Part shown: positions 44,369 to 55,850 of the stretch, piece by piece | How positions within the stretch are numbered: position 1 is the stretch's first letter | How the letters are laid out: each line of letters begins with the position of its first letter | DNA from: Sphingomonadaceae bacterium 3R27E2-A | Lineage (GTDB): Bacteria; Pseudomonadota; Alphaproteobacteria; Sphingomonadales; Sphingomonadaceae | Assembly: GCA_005503165.1 (NCBI GenBank) | Contig: SCNT01000030.1 | Coordinates: 1-58,811 of the forward strand | DNA: 58,811 nt | Direction: 5' to 3' | Translations under genes and position numbers: made by a program | The notes under the pieces: model-generated | What the model saw: only the letters and a program-made list of their open reading frames with translations | Databases searched by the model: none | Told to the model about the DNA's origin: nothing

Positions 44369-45619
44369 TCAGGTGGTCCGCCGCATCGGCTGGAGCGATC
44401 CGCGCGCGAGGCTGCGCCACAGCCATTCGAGCGGGCCGTAGTTGAAGCGGTCTAGCCAGGGCTTCGACCACAGCAGCATCGCCGCCCACATGCCGAAGCA
44501 GAAGAGATAGAGCAGGGCGCGGCCGATGCTGCCGAACAGTCCCAGCCCATAGCCATAGAAGATCGTGGTCATGACGACCGAGGTCACCAGGTAATTGGTG
44601 AAGGCCATTCGCCCCGTCGCGGCGAGGCGGGCGCGCACCGCGTCGCTCGCGCGCGTCTGGATCAGCAGCATGATCAGCGCCGCCCAGCCGACCGCCATCA
44701 ATATGTCGAAGGGGAGCGAAAAGACGAGGCTGGTGGAAAAGACCGTCATCGTCGCAAAGCCCGTCTCGACGCTGTGCCACGCCATCCAGGCCAGCGGGGG
44801 CGCCGCGACCGCGAAGCAGATGCCCGCCCATTTGGCGTAGCGCGCCGCGCTCCATGCGCCGGTCAGCATGCGCGATCTGTAGAGCGCCATGCCGATCAGC
44901 ATCAGCGCCATCGTCTCCCATGAAAAGAGCATGACCTGGATCAGCGGCTCGATCGCGGCTTCGCCCATGCGCGCGCCGGCGATCTGGGCATAGCTGCCGA
45001 GGAAATGGGCGACGTCCTTGGCATAGGCCGGAGAGTCGGGGCCCATCATCGCGTTGAACTGGTCCATCTGTTCGCGCATCGCGGCGGCGGCGTCGGCGGC
45101 GGGCAGTTGCCCGGCCTCGAGCGCGGCGAAGGAGAACCAAGTCGAGCCGAGGATGGCGAGCGAAACGAGCAGGAACACCCCCGCCCAGATCAGCAGCGCG
45201 CGGATCGAGAGGCCCCGGAACAGGAAGAGCAGCAGCCCGCACACCGCGTAGAGCGAGAGGATATCGCCGAACCAGATGAAATAATAATGGGCGAGGCCGA
45301 AGAGCAGCAGCCAGAACATGCGCATATAATGGCTGCCCGCGGCGCTGCGCCCGCCAGCGGTGGCATTTTCGATCACGAGCAGCGTGCTCGCGCCGAACAG
45401 AATCGAGAAGAGCCCGCGCATCTTCGAATCGACAAGCACGAAGTTGAACGCCCAGGTCGCGAGGTCGCTGCCGCCCGGCGGTCCGCCCGCGGCGGGATTG
45501 AAATAGGCGCTCATCGGCAGCGCGAAGGCGACGATGTTCATTGCCAAGATGCCCATCACCGCAACGCCGCGGATCGCGTCGAGGCTTTCGTAGCGGGTCG
45601 CCGCGCTGCCGTTCGTCAT
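44369..45619 (-). CDS. DUF418 family membrane protein (YeiB-like)
   Basis: A 416-residue polytopic protein with about 8-10 membrane helices. The N-terminal YESLDAIRGVAVMGILAMNI is the DUF418 family start, and the C-terminal RFNYGPLEWLWRSL is the characteristic family ending. Function is unknown, with transport of a metabolite proposed for YeiB relatives. I prefer the second ATG, with GGGGG 7 bases upstream, over one two codons earlier that abuts it. Confidence 0.9.
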   Translation of the reverse strand: MTNGSAATRYESLDAIRGVAVMGILAMNIVAFALPMSAYFNPAAGGPPGGSDLATWAFNFVLVDSKMRGLFSILFGASTLLVIENATAGGRSAAGSHYMRMFWLLLFGLAHYYFIWFGDILSLYAVCGLLLFLFRGLSIRALLIWAGVFLLVSLAILGSTWFSFAALEAGQLPAADAAAAMREQMDQFNAMMGPDSPAYAKDVAHFLGSYAQIAGARMGEAAIEPLIQVMLFSWETMALMLIGMALYRSRMLTGAWSAARYAKWAGICFAVAAPPLAWMAWHSVETGFATMTVFSTSLVFSLPFDILMAVGWAALIMLLIQTRASDAVRARLAATGRMAFTNYLVTSVVMTTIFYGYGLGLFGSIGRALLYLFCFGMWAAMLLWSKPWLDRFNYGPLEWLWRSLARGSLQPMRRTT

Positions 45620-45711
45620 GCCCATTCCCCCTCAGGACCGGTGCGCAGAGCTATCGCTCCGCCCGTGCAGCGTCGAGCGGTTTCTTTTCGCGGTCCGGCC
45701 GCCGTTCATCA

Positions 45712-45735
45712 ACTATTGACATCTATGTCAGTAGT
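45712..45735. promoter_or_regulatory. operator palindrome upstream of COQ4 gene
   Basis: A nearly perfect 24-bp palindrome: 11-bp arms with one mismatch around a CT centre, core TGACATCTATGTCA. It covers TTGACA (45716-45721), a likely -35 box; the -10 is weaker (TAGGTA about 16 bases on). It matches the tetR/PF10118 operator at 18 of 24 positions, beginning with the same ACTATTGACA. It lies about 41 bases before the COQ4 start. Confidence 0.68.
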
Positions 45736-45776
45736 GCTAGGTAGCCATCAGCAACGATTCGAGACGAGGCGCTCCC

Positions 45777-46574
45777 ATGACTTCGACCACAGCGACGATT
45801 CCGACCGTCTTCTCCCACCCCGATCGCCAGCCCGCACGCTTCCGCCCCTTCAGGGCGCTGGCGCACTTCCGCAAGCTGATCCGGGACAAGGAAGACACCG
45901 AACAGGTGTTCCACATCTTCGAGAATCTGCCGCGCAAGGGTTTCATGGACGACGCGCGCGCCTTCGTGACAAGCGAGAAGGGCCGCCAGCTGATGGCGAG
46001 CGAGCCGTATCTGCCCGACCTTCTCGACGATCACAGCTGGATCGACGAACTGCCCGAGGGGACGGTGGGCCACGCCTATGTGACCTTCATGCGCCGCGAG
46101 GGCCTGTCGGCTGCGGGGCTGGTCGCCGAGGCCGACAAGATGGGCCGCCCCAAGTTCGACGACCAGATCCAATGGTATGCGAACCGCCTGCGCGACACGC
46201 ACGACCTGTTCCACATCCTGACCGGCTATGGCCGCGACGCGCTGGGCGAGCAGTGCGTGCTCGGCTTCACCTATGGCCAGACGGGCAATTACGGCAATTT
46301 CTTCATCGCCTATGCCGGCGGCTATGAACTGAAGCGCCGCGTCGACGGCGGCGCGCCGGTGATGGGGGCGATCCGCCAGGGCCAGCGCCACGGCAAGGCG
46401 GCGAAGGCGATCATCGAGCAGGACATCCGCGCGCTGCTCGCCGAGCCGCTCGACGCCGCGCGCGCGCGCCTCGGCATCGGCGAGCCGACGCTCTACAAGG
46501 AAGCGCACCGCGCGTACCGCAGCCGCGGCATCGACCCGTATAATTTTCTCGCGGCGCAGGCCGCGGCGGCTTGA
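45777..46574 (+). CDS. COQ4 family protein
   Basis: A 265-residue protein of the Coq4 family, which in mitochondria acts in ubiquinone synthesis, reported as oxidative decarboxylation of the C1 position. The metal motif is complete: His142-Asp143, His146 and Glu158 in THDLFHILTGYGRDALGE. Helical throughout, with no signal peptide. Its promoter carries a palindrome shared with the TetR-controlled PF10118 gene. No ubi genes are nearby. Confidence 0.93.
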   Translation: MTSTTATIPTVFSHPDRQPARFRPFRALAHFRKLIRDKEDTEQVFHIFENLPRKGFMDDARAFVTSEKGRQLMASEPYLPDLLDDHSWIDELPEGTVGHAYVTFMRREGLSAAGLVAEADKMGRPKFDDQIQWYANRLRDTHDLFHILTGYGRDALGEQCVLGFTYGQTGNYGNFFIAYAGGYELKRRVDGGAPVMGAIRQGQRHGKAAKAIIEQDIRALLAEPLDAARARLGIGEPTLYKEAHRAYRSRGIDPYNFLAAQAAAA

Positions 46575-46582
46575 ACCAAAGG

Positions 46583-47059
46583 TCCTCCCCTTGGCGAAGC
46601 CATGGGGAGGGGGACCGCCCGCGAAGCGGGTGGTGGAGGGGTCTTACCTCTCGGTGCAGAGCCGCACGACGGAATCCGCGACGGCGTTTGGATCGGCGAG
46701 AACGTCCTTGGCGCTGATACGCAACATCCGTATGCCCTGCGCTTCGATCCATCGGTCGCGTTCTTCATCGCGAGCCGGTCGGTCGCCTATATCATGGCTG
46801 ATACCGTCGATCTCGATCCCGAGCTTCGATTCGATCACGTAGAAATCGAGCACATATCGACCGATCGGATGCTGGCGCCGGAATTTGATGTAGCCCGGCT
46901 GCTTGCGCAATATCTGCCACAGCAGAACCTCTGGCAGCGACATTTTGCGGCGGAGCCGTCGGGCGTTCCTATAGGCGTGGTTGCTTGCCGGCACGCTCTA
47001 CCCCTCCACCACGCCCTTCGGGCGCGGTCCCCCTCCCCAACGCTTCGCGAAGGGGAGGA
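46583..47059. mobile_element. DUF559 nuclease unit with 60-bp inverted repeats
   Basis: Two 60-bp inverted repeats (46583-46642 and 47000-47059; 53 of 60 positions agree) enclose exactly one gene, a DUF559 nuclease. Each repeat runs TCCTCCCC, a GAA-loop hairpin, GGGGAGGGGGACC, a second GAA-loop hairpin, then TGGTGGAGGGGT. The same modules form the composite elements at 22741-22944 and 51831-52032. It lies between the COQ4 gene and the convergent DUF72 gene, ending five bases before the latter's stop. No transposase is present, so mobility is inferred. Confidence 0.65.
46644..46994 (-). CDS. DUF559 Vsr-like endonuclease
   Basis: A 116-residue protein of the DUF559 family, related to Vsr mismatch endonucleases with a PD-(D/E)XK-type core. 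The candidate catalytic residues lie in VLDFYVIESKLGIEIDG, and the segment RQHPIGRYVLDFYV is the family hallmark. The C-terminal IRMLRISAKDVLAD matches the family. It starts at GTG; the Shine-Dalgarno (GGAGGGG, 6 bases upstream) belongs to the flanking inverted repeat. Its stop codon lies one base from the other repeat. Confidence 0.88.
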   Translation of the reverse strand: MPASNHAYRNARRLRRKMSLPEVLLWQILRKQPGYIKFRRQHPIGRYVLDFYVIESKLGIEIDGISHDIGDRPARDEERDRWIEAQGIRMLRISAKDVLADPNAVADSVVRLCTER

Positions 47060-47063
47060 TCTA

Positions 47064-47798
47064 TCACAGCCGCGCGATCAGCGCCTGCGCGGCGGCGGGA
47101 TTGCGGACCTTGGCGCCCGATATGAAGAAGAGGAAGACGTCGCGGTCGCCCTTGGCCCAGTCCTGGGCTTGCTTCGCCCAATGGTCGAGCGCCGCGCCGT
47201 CATAGCCGGTTTCGATTTCCTCCTGGCTGCGTTGCAGCCGGGCATAGGTGAAGTCGGCGGTCTGTTCGTCGATGCAGGGGAATTCGTCGCTGTCGGCATA
47301 GACGAGCGCCATGTTGCGTTCGCGCAGCATGGCGAGGAAGGCCGGGTCGCGGAAGCTTTCGTGGCGCACCTCGATCGCGTGGCGGAGCGGCACGCCGTCC
47401 TGGCTGTCGGGGAGCAGGTCGAGGAAACCCGCGAAATCGTCGGCGTCGAATTTCTTCGTGGCCATGAACTGCCAGTGGATCGGGCCGAGCCGGTCGCCGA
47501 GGCGGGTCAGCCCCTGCGTCAGGAATTTCTCGATCGACGCGGCGCCGTCGGCGAGGACCTTGCGGTTGGTGGTGAAGCGCGAGGCCTTGACGCTGAACTT
47601 GAAGCCGTCGGGGACCGCGGCGGCCCAACCCGCGAAGGTCTCGGGCTTCTGGCTGCTGTAATAGGTGCCGTTGATCTCGATCCCGGTCAGGTGCTGCCCG
47701 GCATATTCGAGCTCGCGCTTCTGCGGGTGCTTGTCGGGGTAGAAGGTGCCGCGCCAGGGTTCGAAGGTCCAGCCGCCGATGCCGATGTGGATGCTCAT
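47064..47798 (-). CDS. DUF72 domain-containing protein
   Basis: A 244-residue TIM-barrel-like protein of the DUF72 family (COG1801, YecE-like). IGIGGWTFEPWRGTFYP at the N-terminus, EINGTYYSSQKPETFAGW and LRHAIEVRHESF are the family motifs. No reaction is established for the family. The DUF559 inverted repeat ends just after its stop codon, so insertion has placed repeat sequence immediately downstream without breaking the gene. Confidence 0.92.
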   Translation of the reverse strand: MSIHIGIGGWTFEPWRGTFYPDKHPQKRELEYAGQHLTGIEINGTYYSSQKPETFAGWAAAVPDGFKFSVKASRFTTNRKVLADGAASIEKFLTQGLTRLGDRLGPIHWQFMATKKFDADDFAGFLDLLPDSQDGVPLRHAIEVRHESFRDPAFLAMLRERNMALVYADSDEFPCIDEQTADFTYARLQRSQEEIETGYDGAALDHWAKQAQDWAKGDRDVFLFFISGAKVRNPAAAQALIARL

Positions 47799-47829
47799 AT
47801 GCGCGTCACTTCCGTGCCAAATAACACTT

Positions 47830-47906
47830 CGTCATTGCGAGCGTAGCGAAGCAATCCAGAGCGGTATACGCCTACTCTGGATTGCTTCGCTACGCTCGCA
47901 ATGACG
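47830..47906. repeat. palindromic intergenic repeat, family 2, copy 3
   Basis: A perfect palindrome with 32-bp arms, starting CGTCATTGCGAGCG, around a 13-base centre (47862-47874). It lies two bases beyond the purL stop and would form a very stable hairpin in the purL transcript, perhaps ending or stabilising it. Confidence 0.94.
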
Positions 47907-47908
47907 AT

Positions 47909-50164
<2,256 letters not shown>

Positions 50165-50189
50165 GGCGCGCCTTTAGCGACACAGGCGC

Positions 50190-50232
50190 AAAACGAACAG
50201 ACCCCATAGCGCATTTCGCGCCATGGGGCCTG
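50190..50232 (-). terminator. terminator hairpin downstream of 96-residue secreted protein gene
   Basis: On the minus strand GGCCCCAT and ATGGGGTC, with an inner GCGC/GCGC pair, form a stem followed by a T-rich stretch (GTTCGTTTT). It lies between the end of the 96-residue protein gene and purL on the same strand. Confidence 0.72.
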
Positions 50233-50246
50233 CGGTCGGAGATGGA

Positions 50247-50537
50247 TCAGCGTGCCGCGAGAACCGTCACCGACGCCTTCAGCGGTTTGACGTCCTTCAG
50301 CGCGAATTCGACCTGCTGCGAGCCGACGGTGCCGCGGACCCTGTGGGCGCCGACGCGGAGCGAGAAGCGCTTGCCGGTCGCTTCGTCGACGCCGGTGATG
50401 ACGCGGCGCTCGCCGACCGTCTTGATCGTATAGCTGTAGATGCGGCCCTCGTGCTCGAAGCGGCGGACCTCTTCGGCATGCGCCGCCGCGGGAACGAGCG
50501 CGAACAGGGCCAGCATGGGGAGGAAGATCTTTTTCAT
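50247..50537 (-). CDS. small secreted protein, unknown function
   Basis: A 96-residue protein with a signal peptide (KKIFLPMLALFALVPAAAHA) cleaved near Glu22. The mature 75 residues are basic and predicted beta-rich (RIYSYTIKTVGERRVITGV, FSLRVGAHRVRGTV). No family recognised. It lies upstream of purL on the same strand but is separated from it by a terminator. Confidence 0.75.
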   Translation of the reverse strand: MKKIFLPMLALFALVPAAAHAEEVRRFEHEGRIYSYTIKTVGERRVITGVDEATGKRFSLRVGAHRVRGTVGSQQVEFALKDVKPLKASVTVLAAR

Positions 50538-50668
50538 GATGCAAGTCCTTGTTTGTGGAACAAAACTTGCCTTTACGCCCCTCTCTTCTTGTGCAGTGCA
50601 GCATGACGGGACCGCGCGCGCGCGGCAATTGCAAAAAGCGGAATCGTGATTGCGCGGCGCGCGGGGGG

Positions 50669-51085
50669 TCAGGCGCCGCGCGGGAGCAGCGTCAGCACCA
50701 GCCAGGCGGCGGCGCCCGCCGCGAGGCCCGTCGCGGCCGTTCCCCAGGCGATGTCGGCGAGCGTCACCTTGAGCGACCAGGTCTTCATCGTCGCATGGTT
50801 GGTAAGGTCGTAGGTCATATAGCAGAAGAAGCCGAACAGCGCCCCGTAGAGCGCCGCGACCTGCCAGCGGCCCGCGTCGAGCGCGGGGGCGACCGCGAAA
50901 ATCTGGATGCCGAGCATGTAGAGCGCGTAGAAGACGAGCGCAGGGGCGGGGCGCCAGCCGTCCATCAGCAGCTCGCCGATTTCGGGGCGGTAGAGCTTGG
51001 GTCCCACCCTGGTCAGCCAGACGGCGTCGAGCAGGCCGAAGATCAGCGCGGTGAAACCATAAGCGGCCAGATATTGCGGGGTCAT
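50669..51085 (-). CDS. DUF2177 family membrane protein
   Basis: A 138-residue protein with four membrane helices (about 5-22, 47-68, 76-96 and 112-133). The N-terminal FTALIFGLLDAVWL and GFFCYMTYDLTNHATMKTWSLKV are DUF2177 signatures. Function unknown. Its ATG overlaps the stop of the following membrane protein gene in ATGA, so the two form an operon. A longer reading would run through that gene and is rejected. Confidence 0.87.
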   Translation of the reverse strand: MTPQYLAAYGFTALIFGLLDAVWLTRVGPKLYRPEIGELLMDGWRPAPALVFYALYMLGIQIFAVAPALDAGRWQVAALYGALFGFFCYMTYDLTNHATMKTWSLKVTLADIAWGTAATGLAAGAAAWLVLTLLPRGA

Positions 51086-51741
51086 GCGGGGGCTCCGGCG
51101 GGTTGGCGGCCCGCGCCGGCCCAGGCGGCGGTGGCGGCGAGCAGGGTGTAGGCGAAGAGCATCGTCGCGGGGATCGCGAGCGAATAGGCGGGCTCCTTGG
51201 GTCCGAACCAGTCGACGCCTTGTGCGAAGGCGAGCAGTGCGGCGAGGATCCAGAGGCGTTTGTTGCCGGTCGGCGCCTGCGTGCGGCGCGCGTAATAGAA
51301 GAGCGCGGCGCCGATGAAGGCGATCTCGAGCGGCATCGCGATCGCGGGATGGTTCCACAGGCCGAGCCCGAGCTTGGGCGGCGCGCCGAACAGCGTGAGG
51401 TCGGGGATATGGACGAGCAGGTCGACGAACCAGTGCGACAGCACCACCAGCGCCGCGCCGATCGCCGCGGCGCGGCGTTTCGTCGCGGCGAGGACGAGCG
51501 CGCCGAAGGCTGCGGCCCAGAGCAGGCTCCCGAGCAGGCTGTGCGTATAGGGCATGTGGTGGAGGTCCATCGGGTTCATCGCGGTGATGCCCGGCTCGAT
51601 CCGCATCGCTTCGATCCCCGGGACCAGCAGCGCGGCGAAGCCGATGTCGACGAGCTGCGCCGCGACGAACAGCGTCCCGAGGCCCGCGGCTTTCGGCCGG
51701 GCGGCGGCGACCAGCGCCGGGGCGAAATGGCCGATGAACAT
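51082..51741 (-). CDS. polytopic membrane protein (possible YdjM-type hydrolase)
   Basis: A 219-residue protein with five or six hydrophobic helices. His- and Asp-rich segments (LHHMPYTHSLLGSL and VLSHWFVDLLVHIPDL) recall the membrane-bound YdjM family of predicted metal-dependent hydrolases, but this likeness is by motif spacing only. Start chosen at MFIGHFAPAL; a longer frame crosses the composite repeat element. First gene of a two-gene operon with the DUF2177 gene. Confidence 0.72.
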   Translation of the reverse strand: MFIGHFAPALVAAARPKAAGLGTLFVAAQLVDIGFAALLVPGIEAMRIEPGITAMNPMDLHHMPYTHSLLGSLLWAAAFGALVLAATKRRAAAIGAALVVLSHWFVDLLVHIPDLTLFGAPPKLGLGLWNHPAIAMPLEIAFIGAALFYYARRTQAPTGNKRLWILAALLAFAQGVDWFGPKEPAYSLAIPATMLFAYTLLAATAAWAGAGRQPAGAPA

Positions 51742-51830
51742 GGGCGCCAGCCTAGCTTGGGTGGCGCGTGGGTCAATGGGCCGTGGGCGCGTGCGAGATT
51801 CGGCTTCGGGGTGGGAAGCGGACATAATAA

Positions 51831-52032
51831 TCCTCCCTGTCGCGAAGCGATGGGGAGGGGGACAGTTTGGGGTCGTCCGGTCCCCCGGACCGGACTTGGA
51901 TTGCCGGGGGCAATCCAACCCCAAACTCGAAGCATGGTGGAGGGGCGGCCGTCTGGAACCTGGGCTTGGGGCATCGGCCCCTCCACCACCCTTCGGGTGG
52001 TCCCCCTCCCCACGGCTACGCCGCAGGGAGGA
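51831..52032. repeat. composite palindromic element, copy C
   Basis: A 202-bp element nearly identical to copy A over its first ~115 bp, differing at one position in the first hairpin. The inner cargo of about 35 bp differs completely. Right-end hairpins differ from copy A in both stem and loop. It lies upstream of two divergent genes, the membrane protein gene and xseB, so it separates their promoters. Confidence 0.9.
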
Positions 52033-52133
52033 TTAAGAATGTCGTGTTTCGCCCGAAAGCGGCCGACCCGCCGCACCCTCGCGCCCCACGTCATGCTTGA
52101 CCATCGGGGGGCGAAGGGGCCAAAGCAGGCGCC

Positions 52134-52397
52134 ATGACGGACACCCCCGATAGCCCCGCCGCCCCCGCCATTTCCGCGCTGTCTTTCGAAGCCGCGATGA
52201 GCGAGCTCGAGACGATCGTGCGGCGGCTGGAAAGCGGCGACGTCAGCCTCGAGGAATCGGTCGCGCTCTACGAACGCGGCCATGCGCTGCGCGGCCATTG
52301 CGAGGCGCGGCTGGCCGCGGCGCAGGCGCGCATCGAGCAGGTAAGCCTGGGCGCCGACGGCCGCGCCGCGGGCACTACGCCGTTCGGCGAGGGTTGA
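52134..52397 (+). CDS. xseB: exodeoxyribonuclease VII small subunit
   Basis: An 87-residue helical subunit of exonuclease VII, which degrades single-stranded DNA with Xse[35 protein letters not shown] is the family signature. The xseA partner is not here. It is the first gene of xseB-ispA-coaD, and its stop overlaps or abuts the ispA start. Confidence 0.96.
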   Translation: MTDTPDSPAAPAISALSFEAAMSELETIVRRLESGDVSLEESVALYERGHALRGHCEARLAAAQARIEQVSLGADGRAAGTTPFGEG

Positions 52398-52402
52398 GCC
52401 CG

Positions 52403-53322
<920 letters not shown>

Positions 53323-53323
<1 letters not shown>

Positions 53324-53823
53324 TGCGGGTCGGGGTTTATCCGGGGACGTTCGACCCGATCACGCTGGGGCATATGGACATCATCACCCGCGGCGCGAAG
53401 CTGGTCGACAAGCTGATCATCGGGGTCACCACCAATATCGCCAAATCGCCGCTGTTCGACGACGACGAGCGCATCGCGATGGTCAAGGCCGAGGTCGCGG
53501 GCATCGGGGGCGACATCGAGGTCGTCGGCTTCAACTCGCTGCTGATGGATTTCGCCGACGCGCAGGGCGCATCGGTGGTGGTGCGCGGCATCCGCGGGGT
53601 CACCGACTTCGAATATGAATATCAGCTCACCGGCATGAACCGCCAGCTCAACGACCGCGTCGAGACGGTGTTCCTGATGGCCGACGTCAACCTGCAGCCG
53701 ATCGCCTCGCGGCTGGTCAAGGAAATCGCGGTCTTCGGCGGCGACATCCATAAGTTCGTGACCCCTGCCGTCGAAAAGGCCGTGGTTGCGCGAATTGCGG
53801 AGCGGGGGCTCAGGCAGGGTTAG
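53323..53823 (+). CDS. coaD: phosphopantetheine adenylyltransferase
   Basis: Makes dephospho-CoA from 4'-phosphopantetheine and ATP. The protein is 166 residues. YPGTFDPITLGHMDII carries the TxGH nucleotide-transferase motif, and VVRGIRGVTDFEYEYQL and SRLVKEIAVFGGDI are family signatures. Overlaps the ispA stop by one base (TGATG), so they are co-translated. Confidence 0.96.
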
Positions 53824-53915
53824 CCCTCATCCCAATCATTGAGCGTTCAGCTTTTTCCCGCTAGGGCGCGCCAAGACGGGGCGCAAATCGCATTATTCAC
53901 AAAGGCCGATCCAGC

Positions 53916-54716
<801 letters not shown>

Positions 54717-54729
54717 GGAGAGGCGCGCG

Positions 54730-55758
54730 ATGCGCGTCGAGGCCTTCGATTTCGACCTTCCGAACGAGCGCATCGCGCTCCGCCCCGCGCGCCCGCGCGA
54801 CGCGGCGCGGATGCTTGTGGTCGAGGGGCGCGCGATGCGCGACATGGGCGTGCGCGACCTGCCGTCGCTGCTGCGCGCGGGCGACTGCCTGGTCTTCAAC
54901 GACACGCGGGTGATCCCGGCGCAGCTCGAGGGCCGCCGCGGGGACGCCAAAATCGGCGCGACCCTGCACAAGCGCATCGACCTCCGCCGCTGGCAGGCGT
55001 TCGTACGCAACGCGAAGCGGCTGCGCGCCGGCGAGCGCGTCGATTTCGGGGCGGGGGTCGCCGCGGTGGCCGAGGAGCGGCTCGCCGACGGCAGCTTCGT
55101 GCTCGCCTTCGCGGGCGACGAGCCGGTCGAGGTGCTGCTCGAACGCGCGGGCACGATGCCGCTGCCGCCCTATATCGCTGGCAAGCGCCCGGCCGATGCG
55201 GAAGACCGCCGCGACTATCAGACGATGTTCGCGCGCGAGGACGGGGCGGTCGCCGCGCCGACCGCGGCGCTGCACTTCACGCCCGAACTGCTCGCCGCGC
55301 TCGAGGCCGCGGGGGTGCGGCGCGAGACGCTGACCCTGCACGTCGGCGCCGGAACCTTCCTGCCGGTCAAGGCCGACGATACCGACGACCATGTCATGCA
55401 CGCCGAATGGGGGCGCATCGAGCACGACACGGCGGCGCGGCTGAACGCCGTGCGCACGAGCGGCGGGCGCCTGATCGCGGTCGGCACGACGAGCCTCCGC
55501 CTGCTCGAAAGCGCCGCCGGCGAGGACGGCGTGATCGGGCCCTTCGCGGGCGACACGTCGATCTTCATCACCCCCGGCTATCGCTTCAGGGCGATCGACG
55601 GGCTGATGACCAATTTCCATCTGCCCAGGTCGACCCTCTTCATGCTGGTGAGTGCGCTGATGGGGCTGGAGACGATGCAGGCGGCGTACCGCCATGCGAT
55701 CGAAAGCGACTATCGCTTCTACAGCTATGGCGATGCGAGCCTGCTGCTGCCGGGCTAG
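54730..55758 (+). CDS. queA: S-adenosylmethionine:tRNA ribosyltransferase-isomerase
   Basis: Adds the epoxycyclopentane ring from SAM to preQ1-modified tRNA, making epoxyqueuosine. The protein is 342 residues. [22 protein letters not shown] at the N-terminus, [12 protein letters not shown] and [17 protein letters not shown] are family signatures. Strong AAGGAG Shine-Dalgarno upstream. tgt, often next to it, is not in the window. Paired with queG in the pathway, encoded 52 kb away. Confidence 0.96.
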   Translation: MRVEAFDFDLPNERIALRPARPRDAARMLVVEGRAMRDMGVRDLPSLLRAGDCLVFNDTRVIPAQLEGRRGDAKIGATLHKRIDLRRWQAFVRNAKRLRAGERVDFGAGVAAVAEERLADGSFVLAFAGDEPVEVLLERAGTMPLPPYIAGKRPADAEDRRDYQTMFAREDGAVAAPTAALHFTPELLAALEAAGVRRETLTLHVGAGTFLPVKADDTDDHVMHAEWGRIEHDTAARLNAVRTSGGRLIAVGTTSLRLLESAAGEDGVIGPFAGDTSIFITPGYRFRAIDGLMTNFHLPRSTLFMLVSALMGLETMQAAYRHAIESDYRFYSYGDASLLLPG

Positions 55759-55829
55759 GCCCGGTCCTCAGGCATTTACGGATTTTCAAGGCCTTATGCG
55801 CTAAATGCTCCCTATTGGTGGGGACCATT

Positions 55830-55850
55830 ATGACCATGTGCAATGAATAG
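55830..55850 (+). other. possible 6-residue leader overlapping the GGDEF gene start
   Basis: An ATG with GGGG six bases upstream opens a six-residue frame (MTMCNE) whose TAG stop lies five bases beyond the start codon of the PAS-GGDEF-EAL-PilZ gene in another frame. That main start has no clear Shine-Dalgarno of its own. Translational coupling is therefore possible. The evidence is positional only. Confidence 0.35.

Noticed and set aside
46583..47059. Classical insertion sequence
   Set aside because: Inverted repeats are present but the only gene is a DUF559 nuclease with no transposase motifs, and no target-site duplication could be recognised by eye.
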